Assembly: GCA_905116865.2 (NCBI GenBank)
Contig: CAJHNH020002535.1
Span: 502,117-566,116, forward strand
DNA from: Candidula unifasciata
Taxonomy: Eukaryota > Mollusca > Gastropoda > Stylommatophora > Geomitridae
DNA length: 64,000 nucleotides
Direction of reading: 5' to 3'
In this document: piece by piece, positions 10,872 to 23,424 of the stretch
Layout of the letters: every line of letters starts with the position of its first letter
Position numbering within the stretch: position 1 is the stretch's first letter
Program-made: the position numbers and the translations under genes
Notes under the pieces: generated by a model
The model's database searches: none
Seen by the model: the letters and a program-made list of their open reading frames with translations, nothing else
Told to the model about the DNA's origin: nothing

Positions 10872-11312
10872 CTGGCGCACAGCAGTGCATCGGGGAATGA
10901 ACCACGCTGGACAGTGGGAGCACAGCAGTGCATCGGTGAATGAACCAAGCCGGACAGTGGGGGCACAGCAGTGCATCGGTGAATGAACCACGCTGGACAG
11001 TGGGCGCACAGCAGTGCATCGGTGAATGAACCACGCTGGACAGTGGGGGCACAGCAGTGCATCCGTTAATGAACCAAGCCGGACAGTGGGGGCACTGCAG
11101 TGCATCGGTGAATGAACCAAGCCGGACAGTGGGGGCACAGCAGTGCATCGGTGAATGAAACAAGCCGGACAGTAAGGGCACAGCAGTGCATCGGTTAATG
11201 AACCAAGCCGGACAGTGGGTGCACAGCAGTGCATCGGTGAATGAACCAAGCCGGACAGTGGGGGCGCAGCAGTGCATCGGTGAATGAGCCAAGCTGGACA
11301 GTGGGGGCATAG
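10872..11312. repeat. 43-bp minisatellite, about 10 copies
   Basis: Core GCACAGCAGTGCATCGGTGA, period 43 (GTGAATG at 10936 and 10979). Because 43 is not a multiple of 3, each minus-strand reading frame passes through all unit phases, which gives several overlapping 77-150 codon ORFs. These are artefacts. Confidence 0.95.
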
Positions 11313-11694
11313 CTCGGCTGTGTGAGATGCTGGATACAGGATACTGATAGAATGTGTTCAGACTCGACCATTGTTCAGCAACAGTTATAGTGGGAGCTCA
11401 CACTTCTGTACCACAGCAACTCCAGAGAAAGGGTCAGCACTATGTCATCACACGTGATTTGTCCAGGGTCATGCATCCAGGAGGTCAGTGGATGTATCTG
11501 CAGCAGAAGCCCACACAGAAGTGGTCACTGCTTAATCGAGCCCACCCTATTAAACCATTATATATTATAACTGAGATAGATCCAGTAGAACCTCTACAAG
11601 GTGACCACCCAAGGCACTGTATCCAACCGGACAACTCACGGAGGTGGTCAACAAACTGACCGACGCCGGCTGTAAAAGTGCAGGACTCTCTTCC
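11313..11694. other. unique sequence, no gene recognised
   Basis: A short plus ORF (11354-11659) has no recognisable domain. The right end grades into a SINE body. Confidence 0.4.
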
Positions 11695-11830
11695 ACACCA
11701 TCAGACGTACTGGGCATATTAGGCTAGACCTATATCATAGACCAATCGGCACTCGGTGGGTGATGTCATCAACACAAAGCTGGTCACCTTAACTTCCCAG
11801 AACTTTACCTAGTAGCATTAGTAAGCCGTG
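11695..11830 (-). mobile_element. SINE family 1 body (partial)
   Basis: Shares ordered blocks with copies at 37.1, 50.5, 51.1 and 51.4 kb: GGGCATATTAGGCTAGACCT, ACCAATCGG, GTGGGTGATGTC, CTTAACTTCCCAGAACTTTA. The orientation is minus relative to the tRNA-like head seen in other copies; the head is missing here. Confidence 0.6.
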
Positions 11831-11892
11831 ATCGATTCTCATGTTTAAGCAGTTTGAACACAATTAATATTTCCTCAAGTAAATTATGCTTA

Positions 11893-12150
11893 TTCATCAT
11901 CATCATCATCGCCAGTGTCCACTAGTGCTGTTAAGCTAAGTTGGGAGGAGCAGTTTGCCATCTATTGCCTGATGGGCAGCATTAGCTATTATCATTCCGT
12001 GTCGATGTAGTAGCTCTTCAGTGTCATCAATCCAAGCCTCTCTGTGAGAGAGCCCTGAGTCATCCAGTCACGTGGTATTTTTCTTCTTGTCGCTTGGCCG
12101 TCGCACAGATAAAAAGTAAGTAGGCGCGTGCAACTTCGTCGTTGTACAGT
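11893..12150 (-). mobile_element. possible LINE 3' end with (GAT)n tail
   Basis: The minus strand ends in a (GAT)n tract (11896-11912 as CATCATCAT), like the 3' tails of the LINE fragments at 22.5 and 49.7 kb. Upstream one frame reads REAWIDDTEELLHRHG and IIANAAHQAIDGKLL, which is weakly tail-like. It could also be a SINE tail. Confidence 0.3.
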
Positions 12151-12185
12151 TTATACCTAAGCTGACATGCAGTCAGTGTTCTTTC

Positions 12186-15100
12186 TGCTAAATTACTAGT
12201 GGTACCGTTATCAAGCTGAAGGTGTTCTAAATTACTGGTGGTACCGTTATCAAGCTAAAGGTGTTCTAAATTACTGGTGGCACCGTTAACAACCTAAAGG
12301 TGTTCTAAATTACTGGTGGTACCGTTAACAACCTAAAGGTGTTCTAAATTACTGGTGGTACCGTTATCAAGCCGACGGTGTTCTAAATTACTGGTGGTAC
12401 CGTTAACAACCTAAAGGTGTTCTAAATTACTGGTGGCACCGTTAACAATCTAAAGGTGTTCTAAATTACTGGTGGCACCGTTAACAATCTAAAGGTGTTC
12501 TAAATTACTGGTGGCACCGTTAACAATCTAAAGGTGTTCTAAATTACTGGTGGCACCGTTAACAACCTAAAGGTGTTCTAAATTACTGGTGGTACCGTTA
12601 TCAAGCTGACGGCGTTCTAAATTACTGGTGGTACCGTTAACAACCTAAAGGTGTTATAAATTACTGGTGGCACCGTTTACAATCTAAATGTGTTCTAAAT
12701 TACTGGTGGCACAGTTAACAATCTAAAGGTGTTCTAAATTACTGGTGGCACCGCTAACAACCTAAAGGTGTTCTTAATTACTGGTGGTACCGTTATCAAG
12801 CTGACGGTGTTCTAAATTACTGCTGGTACCGTTAACAACCTAAAGGTGTTCTAAATTACTGGTGGCACCGTTAACAATCTAAAGGTGTTCTAAATTACTG
12901 GTGGCACCGTTAACAATCTAAAGGTGTTCTAAATTACTGGTGGCACCGTTAACAATCTAAAGGTGTTCTAAATTACTGGTGGTACCGTTAACAACCTAAA
13001 TGTGTTCTAAATTACTGGTGGTACCGTTAACAACCTAAAGGTGTTCTAAATTACTGGTGGTACCGTTAACAATCTAAAGGTGTTCTAAATTACTGGTACT
13101 ACCGTTAACAACCTAAAGGTGTTCTAAATTACTGGTGGCACCGTTAACAATCTAAAGGTGTTCTAAATTACTGGTGGCACCGTTAACAATCTAAAGGTGT
13201 TCTAAATTACTGGTGGCACCGTTAACAATCTAAAGGTGTTCTAAATTACTGGTGGTACCGTTAACAACCTAAAGGTGTTCTAAATTACTGGTGGTACCGT
13301 TAACAACCTAAAGGTGTTCTAAATTACTGGTGGTACCGTTAACAATCTAAAGGTGTTTTAAATTACTGGTGGTACCGTTAACAACCTAAAGGTGTTCTAA
13401 ATTACTGGTGGTACCGTTATCAAGCTGACGGTGTTCTAAATTACTGGTGGTACCGTTAACAACCTAAAGGTGTTCTAAATTACTGGTGGCACCGTTAACA
13501 ATCTAAAGGTGTTCTAAATTACTGGTGGCACCGTTAACAATCTAAAGGTGTTCTAAATTACTGGTGGCACCGTTAACAACCTAAAGGTGTTCTAAATTAC
13601 TGGTAGCACCGTTATCAAGCTGACTGTGTTCTAAATTACTGGTGGTACCGTTAACAACCTAAAGGTGTTCTAAATTACTGTTGGCACCGTTAACAATCTA
13701 AAGGTGTTCTAAATTACTGGTGGCACCGTTAACAATCTAAAGGTGTTCTAAATTACTGGTGGCACCGTTAACAATCTAAAGGTGTTCTAAATTACTGGTG
13801 GTACCGTTAACAACCTAAAGGTGTTCTAAATTACTGGTGGTACCGTTAACAACCTAAAGGTGTTCTAAATTACTGGTGGTACCGTTAACAATCTAAAGGT
13901 GTTCTAAATTACTGGTGGTACCGTTAACAACCTAAAGGTGTTCTAAATTACTGGTGGCACCGTTAACAATCTAAAGGTGTTCAAAATTACTGGTGGTACC
14001 GTTAACAATCTAAAGGTGTTCTAAATTACTGGTGGTACCGTTAACAACCTAAAGGTGTTCTAAATTACTGGTGGTACCGTTATCAAGCTGACGGTGTTCT
14101 AAATTACTGGTGGTACCGTTAACAACCTAAAGGTGTTCTAAATTGCTGGTGGCACCGTTAACAATCTAAAGGTGTTCTAAATTACTGGTGGCACCGTTAA
14201 CAATCTAAAGGTGTTCTAAATTACTGGTGGCACCGTTAACAATCTAAAGGTGTTCTAAATTACTGGTGGTACCGTTATCAAGCTGAAGGTGTTCTAAATT
14301 ACTAGTGGTACCGTTAACACGCTGACGGTGTTCTAAATTACTGGTGGTACCGTTAACAACCTAAAGGTGTTCTAAATTACTGGTGGTACCGTTAACAATC
14401 TAAAGGTGTTCTAAATTACTGGTGGTACCGTAAACAACCTAAAGGTGTTCTTAATTACTGGTGGTACCGTTAACAATCTAAAGGTGTTCTAAATTACTGG
14501 TGGTACCGTTAACAACCTAATGGTGTTCTTAATTACTGGTGGTACCGTTGACAATCTAAAGGTGTTCTAAATTACTGGTGGTACAGTTAACAAGCTGACG
14601 GTGTTCTAAATTACTGGTGGCACCGTTAACAAGCTGATGGAGTTCTAAATTACTGGTGGTACCGTTAACAACCTAAAGGTGTTCTTAATTACTGGTGGTA
14701 CCGTTAACAATCTAAAGGTGTTCTAAATTACTGGTGGTACAGTTAACAAGCTGACGGTGTTCTAAATTACTGGTGGCACCGTTAACAAGCTAATGGAGTT
14801 CTAAATTACTGGTGGTACCGTTAACAACCTAAAGGTGTTCTTAATTACTGGTGGTACCGTTAACAATCTAAAGGTGTTCTAAATTACTGGTGGTACAGTT
14901 AACAAGCTGACGGTGTTCTAAATTACTGGTGGCACTGTTAACAAGCTGACGGTGTTCTAAATTACTGGTGGCACTGTTAACAAGCTGACGGTGTTCTAAA
15001 TTAATGGTGGCACCCTTAACAAGCTGATTGTGTTCTAAATTACTGGTGGTACCGTTAACAAGCTGAAGGTTTTCTTAATTACTTTTGGTACCGTTAACAA

Positions 15101-18100
15101 CCTAAAGGTGTTCTAAATTAATGGTGGCACCGTTAACAATCTGAAGGTGTTCTAAATTACTAGTGGCACCGTTAACAACCTAAAGGTGTTCTAAATTAAT
15201 GGTGGCACCGTTAACAATCTGAAGGTGTTCTAAATTACTAGTGGCACCGTTAACAAGCTGAAGGTGTTCTAAATTACTGGTGGCACCGTTAACAATCTGA
15301 AGGTGTTCTAAATTACTGGTGGCACCGTTAACCACCTAAAGATGTTGTAAATTACTGGTGGTACCGTTAACAAGCTGAAGATGTTCTAAATTACTGGTGG
15401 CACCGTTAACAAGCTAAAGGTGTTCCTAATTACTGGTGGCACTGTTAACAACCTAAAGGTGTTGTAAATTACTGGTGGCACCGTTAAAAACCTAAAGGTG
15501 TTCTAAATTACTGGTGGCATCGTTAACAACCTAAAGGTTGATTTAAATTACTGGTGGCACCGTTAACAACCTAAAGGTGTTCTAGATTACTGGTGGCACC
15601 GTTAACAACCTAAAGGTGTTCTAAATTACTGCTGGCATCGTTAACAACCTAAAGGTGTTCTAAATTACTGGTGGTACCGTTAACAACCTAAAGGTGTTCT
15701 AAATTACTGGTGGCACCGTTAACATCCTAAAGGTGTTGTAAATTACTGGTTGTACCGTTAACAATCTGAAGGTGTTCTAAATTACTAGTGGCACCGTTAA
15801 CAAGCTGAAGGTGTTCTAAATTACTGGTGGCACCGTTAACAATCTGAAGGTGTTCTAAATTACTGGTGGCACCGCTAACAACCTAAAGGTGTTCTTAATT
15901 ACTGGTGGTACCGTTATCAAGCTGACGGTGTTCTAAATTACTGCTGGTACCGTTAACAACCTAAAGGTGTTCTAAATTACTGGTGGCACCGTTAACAATC
16001 TAAAGGTGTTCTAAATTACTGGTGGCACCGTTAACAATCTAAAGGTGTTCTAAATTACTGGTGGCACCGTTAACAATCTAAAGGTGTTCTAAATTACTGG
16101 TGGTACCGTTAACAACCTAAATGTGTTCTAAATTACTGGTGGTACCGTTAACAACCTAAAGGTGTTCTAAATTACTGGTGGTACCGTGAACAATCTAAAG
16201 GTGTTCTAAATTACTGGTACTACCGTTAACAACCTAAAGGTGTTCTAAATTACTGGTGGTACCGTTAACAACCTAAAGGTGTTCTAAATTACTGGTGGCA
16301 CCGTTAACAATCTAAAGGTGTTCTAAATTACTGGTGTTACCGTTAACAACCTAAAGGTGTTCTAAATTACTGGTGGTACCGTTAACAACCTAAAGGTGTT
16401 CTAAATTACTGGTGGTACCGTTAACAATCTAAAGGTGTTTTAAATTACTGGTGGTACCGTTAACAACCTAAAGGTGTTCTAAATTACTGGTGGTACCGTT
16501 ATCAAGCTGACGGTGTTCTAAATTACTGGTGGTACCGTTAACAACCTAAAGGTGTTCTAAATTACTGGTGGCACCGTTAACAATCTAAAGGTGTTCTAAA
16601 TTACTGGTGGCACCGTTAACAATCTAAAGGTGTTCTAAATTACTGGTGGCACCGTTAACAACCTAAAGTGTGTTCTAAATTACTGGTAGCACCGTTATCA
16701 AGCTGACTAAAGGTGTTCTAAATTACTGGTGGTACCGTTAACAACCTAAAGGTGTTCTAAATTACTGTTGGCACCGTTAACAATCTAAAGGTGTTCTAAA
16801 TTACTGGTGGCACCGTTAACAATCTAAAGGTGTTCTAAATTACTGGTGGCACCGTTAACAATCTAAAGGTGTTCTAAATTACTGGTGGTACCGTTAACAA
16901 CCTAAAGGTGTTCTAAATTACTGGTGGTACCGTTAACAACCTAAAGGTGTTCTAAATTACTGGTGGTACCGTTAACAATCTAAAGGTGTTCTAAATTACT
17001 GGTGGTACCGTTAACAACCTAAAGGTGTTCTAAATTACTGGTGGCACCGTTAACAATCTAAAGGTGTTCAAAATTACTGGTGGTACCGTTAACAATCTAA
17101 AGGTGTTCTAAATTACTGGTGGTACCGTTAACAACCTAAAGGTGTTCTAAATTACTGGTGGTACCGTTATCAAGCTGACGGTGTTCTAAATTACTGGTGG
17201 TACCGTTAACAACCTAAAGGTGTTCTAAATTGCTGGTGGCACCGTTAACAATCTAAAGGTGTTCTAAATTACTGGTGGCACCGTTAACAATCTAAAGGTG
17301 TTCTAAATTACTGGTGGCACCGTTAACAATCTAAAGGTGTTCTAAATTACTGGTGGTACCGTTATCAAGCTGAAGGTGTTCTAAATTACTAGTGGTACCG
17401 TTAACACGCTGACGGTGTTCTAAATTACTGGTGGTACCGTTAACAATCTAAAGGTGTTCTAAATTACTGGTGGTACCGTAAACAACCTAAAGGTGTTCTT
17501 AATTACTGGTGGTACCGTTAACAATCTAAAGGTGTTCTAAATTACTGGTGGTACCGTTAACAACCTAATGGTGTTCTTAATTACTGGTGGTACCGTTGAC
17601 AATCTAAAGGTGTTCTAAATTACTGGTGGTACAGTTAACAAGCTGACGGTGTTCTAAATTACTGGTGGCACCGTTAACAAGCTGATGGAGTTCTAAATTA
17701 CTGGTGGTACCGTTAACAACCTAAAGGTGTTCTTAATTACTGGTGGTACCGTTAACAATCTAAAGGTGTTCTAAATTACTGGTGGTATAGTTAACAAGCT
17801 GACGGTGTTCTAAATTACTGGTGGCACCGTTAACAAGCTAATGGAGTTCTAAATTACTGGTGGTGGTACCGTAAATTACACCGTTAACAACCTAAAGGTG
17901 TTCTTAATTACTGGTGGTACCGTTAACAATCTAAAGGTGTTCTAAATTACTGGTGGTACAGTTAACAAGCTGACGGTGTTCTAAATTACTGGTGGCACCG
18001 TTTAACAAGCTGACGGTGTTCTAAATTACTGGGTGGCACTGTTAACAAGCTGACGGTGTTCTAAATTAATGGTGGCACCGTTAACAAGCTGATGGTGTTC

Positions 18101-19508
18101 TAAATTACTGGTGGTACCGTTAACAAGCTGAAGGTTTTCTTAATTACTTTTGGTACCGTTAACGTTAAACCTAAAGGTGTTCTAAATTACTGGTGGCACC
18201 GTTAACAAGCTGAAGGTGTTCTAAATTACTGGTGGCACCGTTAACAACCTAAAGGTGTTCTAAATTACTGGTGGCACCGTTAACAACCTAAAGGTGTTCT
18301 AAATTACTGGTGGCACCGTTAACAAGCTGAAGGTGTTCTAAATTACTGGTGGCACCGTTAACAAGCTGAAGGTGTTCTAAATTACTGGTGGCACCGTTAA
18401 CAAGCTGAAGGTGTTCTAAATTACTGGTGGCACCGTTAACAAGCTGAAGGTGTTCTAAATTACTGGTGGCACCGTTAACAAGCTGAAGTGTGTTCTAAAT
18501 TACTGGTGGCACCGTTCTAAAGGTGTTCTTAATTACTGGTGGCACCGTTAACAACCTAAAGGTGTTCTAAATTACTGGTGGCACCGTTAACAAAACCTAA
18601 AGGTGTTCTAAATTACTGGTGGCACCGTTAACAACCTAAAGGTGTTCTAAATTACTGGTGGCACCGTTAACAACCTAAAGGTGTTCTAAATTACTGGTGG
18701 CACCGTTAACAATCTAAAGGTGTTCTAAATTACTGGTCTAAATTACCGTTAACAACCTAAAGGTGTTCTAAATTACTGGTGGCACCGTTAACAATCTGAA
18801 GGTGTTCTAAATTACTGGTGGCACCGTTAAACAACCTAACAAGGTGTTCTAAATTACTGGTGGCACCGTTAACAACCTAAAGGTGTTCTAAATTACTGGT
18901 GGCACCGTTAACAACCTAAAGGTGTTCTAAATTACTGGTGGCACCGTTAACAACCTAAAGGTGTTCTAAATTACTGGTGGCACCGTTAACAACCTAAAGG
19001 TGTTCTAAATTACTGGTGGCACCGTTAACAACCTAAAGGTGTTCTAAATTACTGGTGGTACCGTTAACAACCTAAAGGTGTTCTAAATTACTGGTGGCAC
19101 CGTTAACAACCTAAAGGTGTTGTAAATTACTGGTTGTACCGTTAACAACCTAAAGGTGTTCTAAATTACTGGTGGCACCGTTAACAATCTAAAGGTGCTT
19201 TAAATTACTGGTGGCACCGTTAACAACCTATAGGTTCTTTAAATTACCGGTGGTACCGTTAACAACCTAAAGGTGTTCTAAATTACTGGTGGCATCGTTA
19301 ACAACCTAAAGGTGTTCTAAATTACTGGTGGTACCGTTAACAACCTAAAGGTGTTCTAAATTACTAAGGTAACAATCTAAAGGTGTCTAAATTACTGGTG
19401 GCATCGTTAACAACCTAAAGGTGTTCTAAATTACTGGTGGTACCGTTAACAACCTAAAGGTGTTCTAAATTACTGGTTGTACCGTTAACAACCTAAAGGT
19501 GTTCTAAA
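12186..19508. repeat. giant 39-bp minisatellite, nearly 190 copies
   Basis: Period 39, core GTGTTCTAAATTACTGGTGG, then TACC or CACC, then GTTAACAACCTAAA-like. Frequent subtypes are GGTACC with AACAACCTAAAGG, GGCACC with AACAATCTAAAGG, and ATCAAGCTGACGG. Rare marker variants (TGCTGGTACC, GGTACTACC, AACACGCTG) recur about 3.05-3.12 kb apart, showing that a block of more than 2 kb was duplicated within the array. All frames contain stops (TAA in TTCTAAATTAC), so it is non-coding. The segment 17.86-18.85 kb has many irregular insertions. Confidence 0.97.
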
Positions 19509-19520
19509 GGTGTTGGGAGT

Positions 19521-20317
19521 ACTGGTGGTCGTGTACAACAACAGTCGGATCTATTGTTCCGTGTACAACAACAGTCGGAAATGTCGGGCCGTGTACAACA
19601 ACAGTCGGAAATGTCGGGCCGTGTACAACAACAGTCGGAAATGTCGGGCCGTGTACAACAACAGTCGGAAATGTCGGGCCGTGTACAACAACAGTCGGAT
19701 CTATTGTTCCGTGTACAACAACAGTCGGAAATGTCGGGCCGTGTACAACAACAGTCGGAAATGTCGGGTCGTGTACAACAAAAGTCGGAGACGTCGGGCC
19801 GTGTACAACAACAGTCGGAAATGTCGGGCCGTGTACAACAAAAGTCGGAAATGTCGGGTCGTGTACAACAAAAGTCGGAGACGTCGGGCCGTGTACAACA
19901 ACAGTCAGAACTATGGGGCCGTGTACAACAACAGTCGGATCTATTGTTCCGTGTACAACAACAGTCGGAAATGTCGGGCCGTGTACAACAACAGTCGGAA
20001 ATGTCGGGCCGTGTACAACAACAGTCGGAAATGTCGGGCCGTGTACAACAACAGTCGGAAATGTCGGGCCGTGTACAACAACAGTCGGATCTATTGTTCC
20101 GTGTACAACAACAGTCGGAAATGTCGGGCCGTGTACAACAACAGTCGGAAATGTCGGGTCGTGTACAACAAAAGTCGGAGACGTCGGGCCGTGTACAACA
20201 ACAGTCGGAAATGTCGGGCCGTGTACAACAAAAGTCGGAAATGTCGGGTCGTGTACAACAAAAGTCGGAGACGTCGGGCCGTGTACAACAACAGTCGGAA
20301 CTATGGGGCCGTGTACA
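19521..20317. repeat. 30-bp minisatellite, two 390-bp higher-order units
   Basis: Units start GTGTACAACAACAGTCGGA and differ at the end: AATGTCGGGCC, TCTATTGTTCC, GACGTCGGGCC, ACTATGGGGCC. Units 1-13 (19531-19920) and 14-26 (19921-20310) follow the same order of variants and appear to differ by one base (GTCAGAAC against GTCGGAAC). The unit lacks stops in several frames, hence large ORFs on both strands, including a Cys-rich antisense one. These are not accepted as genes. Confidence 0.97.
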
Positions 20318-20689
20318 GCAGTGCAATGGGTAGAAAGAAGTGGCCTGATAAGTTAAAAACCGCCTGCCAGTTATTATCCCCAGCACACAAGTGTGGATTG
20401 GTTTACTAAACATGACCAGCATCGTCTACAGAACAACAAAAACAACAACAAAACATGGCTGTCAAGGAATCAGATCGTTTAACTCACACAGCCCACAGTG
20501 GAATACTTTCAGTTGTCAACACAGTCCCTAATGGCCACATCAACAGTCAGTAGAGGTCGTAACAGAGTGAATCATTAGTTGTGGAATGCTTGCCAACATC
20601 CGTGAAAAGACTTATGTACAACAACAATCAATACGTCTGTGACCAAGACTAGTTGCCTGGTGTCTCTCATGCATGACTGACTGCCAGCA
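20318..20689. other. unique spacer
   Basis: No transposon, array or credible coding region recognised. Confidence 0.4.
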
Positions 20690-20853
20690 CTGGCTCGACC
20701 GACCAACCGGTGACAACATACACACGGGGTCTTGATAGTGTTGCTGGCTAGACCAACCAACCGGTGACAACATACACACGGGGTCTTGATAGTGTTGCTG
20801 GCTAGACCAACCAACCGGTGACAACATTCACACGGGGTCTTGATAGTGTTGCT
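20690..20853. repeat. 54-bp tandem repeat, 3 copies
   Basis: Core CACACGGGGTCTTGATAGTG, period 54 (GCTAGACC at 20747 and 20801). Copies 2 and 3 are near-identical; the first begins partway through. Confidence 0.93.
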
Positions 20854-21454
20854 GTTTTTGTGTCAGACATTTAAAGATGTCAGTCCAAGGACAGTCCAGC
20901 CTTCTATTGAAGCCAGCTGGTATGACATATCATTCCACCATAGTGATTAGTGACGACTCTCCCCACGGCACCAAGGACAAACACGTAGGATTGTCGATCT
21001 CCTCCACTTTAGTTCCACAATCGTTGAACAACTGACCAATCTTCGTCTGTGCTCATTAATTAAACGTCTGGTGCCTTTAGTGGAATGTCCACGTATTGCT
21101 GCTGCAGGATACCCAACAGACTGGACACGGATACCGAGCGAGTCATACCCGTCTTTGAATACGTTTTCGTGACGTGGATCTGGCAGCTGGCATTGATGAC
21201 AACACTCCTGCCCGTACCGGATCTGTCACAGTAACCCTATGTGTAGCTAGGTAATTTGCATGTTTCATGTCTTAAACACCTGTGTGGTCCGTACAAAGAT
21301 ATAAGTTAGACAAAACTTTTGCGATAGGAATAATGAGACAACCCATTTTCTAAAAAAGCTGGGCTAAATTTTCTCCAGCAAATTTACTGAGTGACTTAGT
21401 AGGCACACACTTGTCCAGTCTTGAGTAGCCAGCCATGGCAATGCCCTTGTTACA
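20854..21454. other. unique sequence, no gene recognised
   Basis: About 600 bp without a credible ORF, tandem repeat or recognised transposon. Confidence 0.45.
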
Positions 21455-21745
21455 TCTATGGGCTGCTTGTTGTAACGCAGACATTGTTACATCTATGGGC
21501 TTCAATGTGTGGCTGCTTGTTGTAACGCAGACATTGTTACAGCTATGGGCTTCAATGTGAGGCTGCTTGTTGTAACGCAGACATTGTTACATCTATGGGC
21601 TTCAATGTGAGGCTGCTTGTTGTAACGCAGACATTGTTACATCAATGGGGTCCAGTGTGAGGCTGCTTGTTGTAACGCAGACATTGTTACATCTATGGGC
21701 TTCAATGTGAGGCTGCTTGTTGTAACGCATACAGTGTTAGATCAA
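21455..21745. repeat. 50-bp minisatellite, about 6 copies
   Basis: Core GGCTGCTTGTTGTAACGCAG followed by ACATTGTTACATCTATGGGC; period 50 (21561, 21611). The first copy lacks the TTCAATGTGA segment. Confidence 0.95.
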
Positions 21746-21761
21746 CGGTAGCATTTACGGA

Positions 21762-21813
21762 AGGGGTGGGCGGGGGGGGGGGGTGGGGGAGGAAAAAAAA
21801 AAGGGGGGGTGAG
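21762..21813. repeat. homopurine G/A tract
   Basis: G runs of 4-13 with an A10 run inside, almost purely purine on the plus strand. It sits just before the preserved part of a LINE. It is a candidate G-quadruplex or triplex former and a likely place for sequencing error. Confidence 0.85.
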
Positions 21814-21819
21814 GCGTTA

Positions 21820-22508
21820 AAGAACTGCAGGAAATTATAGACATTGTGGTCGTTTAAAATGAAAGAATGGGCCTCAGTTTGAATAATGGAAAGACAGAAG
21901 TAATGGTGGTACCAAAGACAAGAATTATTCCTAAATGTGTAATAAAAGTCAATGGTGTTTTTTTGAGACACGTTCAGAAATGTAGTTACCTAGGCACACA
22001 GATAACATCATATGCAAGAGATGACAAACATAATAGGACAGACACAAATTTATTTTACAAAATGAAGAACAAGAAAAAAGGAATCTTGTTTGCTACTTAC
22101 ATGCAGTTTTCACATATGGCTGTGAATCCTGGACAATCGGTAGGCAGGCCAAACAATTTATTGAGGCCTCAGAGATGTGGTTTTAGGAAAGATTGCTTAA
22201 AATTCCTTGGACAGCCAAAAAGAACAACCAAGAGGTTTTGAAAGAGGCGGGAGCCCGAAGGCAACTTATCACAGACATCAGATGAGACAGTCATCATTTT
22301 GCAACCATGTTATGAGAAAAGGGAAAATAGAACATGTTGTGACCACTGGAAAGATCTGTGGAAGGAGGGATAGAGGAAGATAGCGAGAGAAAATTTTTGT
22401 CAGTCTTGTTGCATGACATAGAGGTGTGTCGGCACACGAACTAATACATGCTGCAGGAGATTGCAGATTGTGGAGAGGCATGATCGCCCGCGCTAGTGAT
22501 GATGATGA
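21820..22508 (+). pseudogene. LINE reverse transcriptase, C-terminal half
   Basis: Reads LQEIIDIV, then GLSLNNGKTEVMVVPK (21868-21915), VIKVNGVFLRHVQKCSYLGT and QITSYARDDKHNR. After frameshifts come VFTYGCESWTIGRQ, FIEASEMWF and VMRKGKIEHVVTTGKICGR. This is the region after the YADD site in LINE RTs. The YADD segment should lie just upstream, where the G/A tract begins, and is missing. It ends in a short (GAT)n tail at 22495-22508. Frameshifted and dead. Motifs such as EMWF and VMRKG match the copy at 3.1-4.1 kb, so the two are related families. Confidence 0.8.
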
Positions 22509-22589
22509 GTAAAAGAGTTAGTTCCCTTAGCAAATTTGTCTTTGCACTTGAATTTGAGAAATGAAGACAAAAAGACAGCTTACCTCTGT

Positions 22590-23105
22590 GTTGGATGTGT
22601 CGCTAATCTTGTGCCAACGACACAGGGCACTACACAGTGTGGGTCTCTAATCTTGTGCCAACGACACAGGGCACTACACAGTGTGGGTCTCTAATCTTGT
22701 GCCAACGACACAGGGCACTACACAGTGTGGGTCTCTAATCTTGTGCCAACGACACAGGGCACTACACAGTGTGGGTCTCTAATCTTGTGCCAACGACACA
22801 GGGCACTACACAGTGTGGGTCTCTAATCTTGTGCCAACGACACAGGGCACTACACAGTGTGGGTCTCTAATCTTGTGCCAACGACACAGGGCACTACACA
22901 GTGTGGGTCACTAATCTTGTGCCCACGACACAGGGCACCACACAGCGTGGGTCTCTAATCTTGTGCCAACGACACATGGCACCACACAGCGTGGGTCTCT
23001 AATCTTGTGCCAACGACACAGGGCACCACACAGCGTGGGTCTCTAATCTTGTGCCAACGACACAAGGCACAACACAGCGTGGGTCACTAATCATGTGCCA
23101 ACAAA
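22590..23105. repeat. 44-bp minisatellite, about 12 copies
   Basis: Core TCTCTAATCTTGTGCCAACG, period 44 (22621, 22665). The left copies (ACTACACAGTGTGGG) are nearly identical; the right four use CACCACACAGCGTGGG. Confidence 0.96.
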
Positions 23106-23424
23106 AGTACACATCAGCCACGGAGGCAGCCCTGTAAGACAGTCTGTTGGACACGTGTAGGTATTGAGAACACTGTCCGGTTCAGGACGTACACCTAGGT
23201 AAGTGTTAACCTCTTGTTAATTAGCGAAGCTTGCAAATACAGATGGCAGCCGTTCAACGAGGGTATGAAATTGAGATCACGCCAATAGAAAGATAGTATG
23301 AAGTTTGACACAGCACGGTATCCACAGTGTGGAAATAGAAGAGACAACACCAACTGACATTAGGGAGAGATCTGACAGTAAAACAACATAAGTACCAAGT
23401 TAAAAGTAAACAAACATCAACAAA
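23106..23424. other. unique spacer
   Basis: No recognised feature; the short antisense ORF has no motif. Confidence 0.4.

Noticed and set aside
10833..11310. Overlapping antisense ORFs of 138 and 150 codons
   Set aside because: They lie entirely within a 43-bp array, with all frames open.
19493..20422. Cys-rich repeat protein resembling a secreted peptide precursor
   Set aside because: No signal peptide, one residue pattern per 30-bp unit, and competing open frames on the other strand.
22590..23105. CRISPR-like array
   Set aside because: Units are directly adjacent with no unique spacers, and the sequence is eukaryotic. The same holds for the other arrays.
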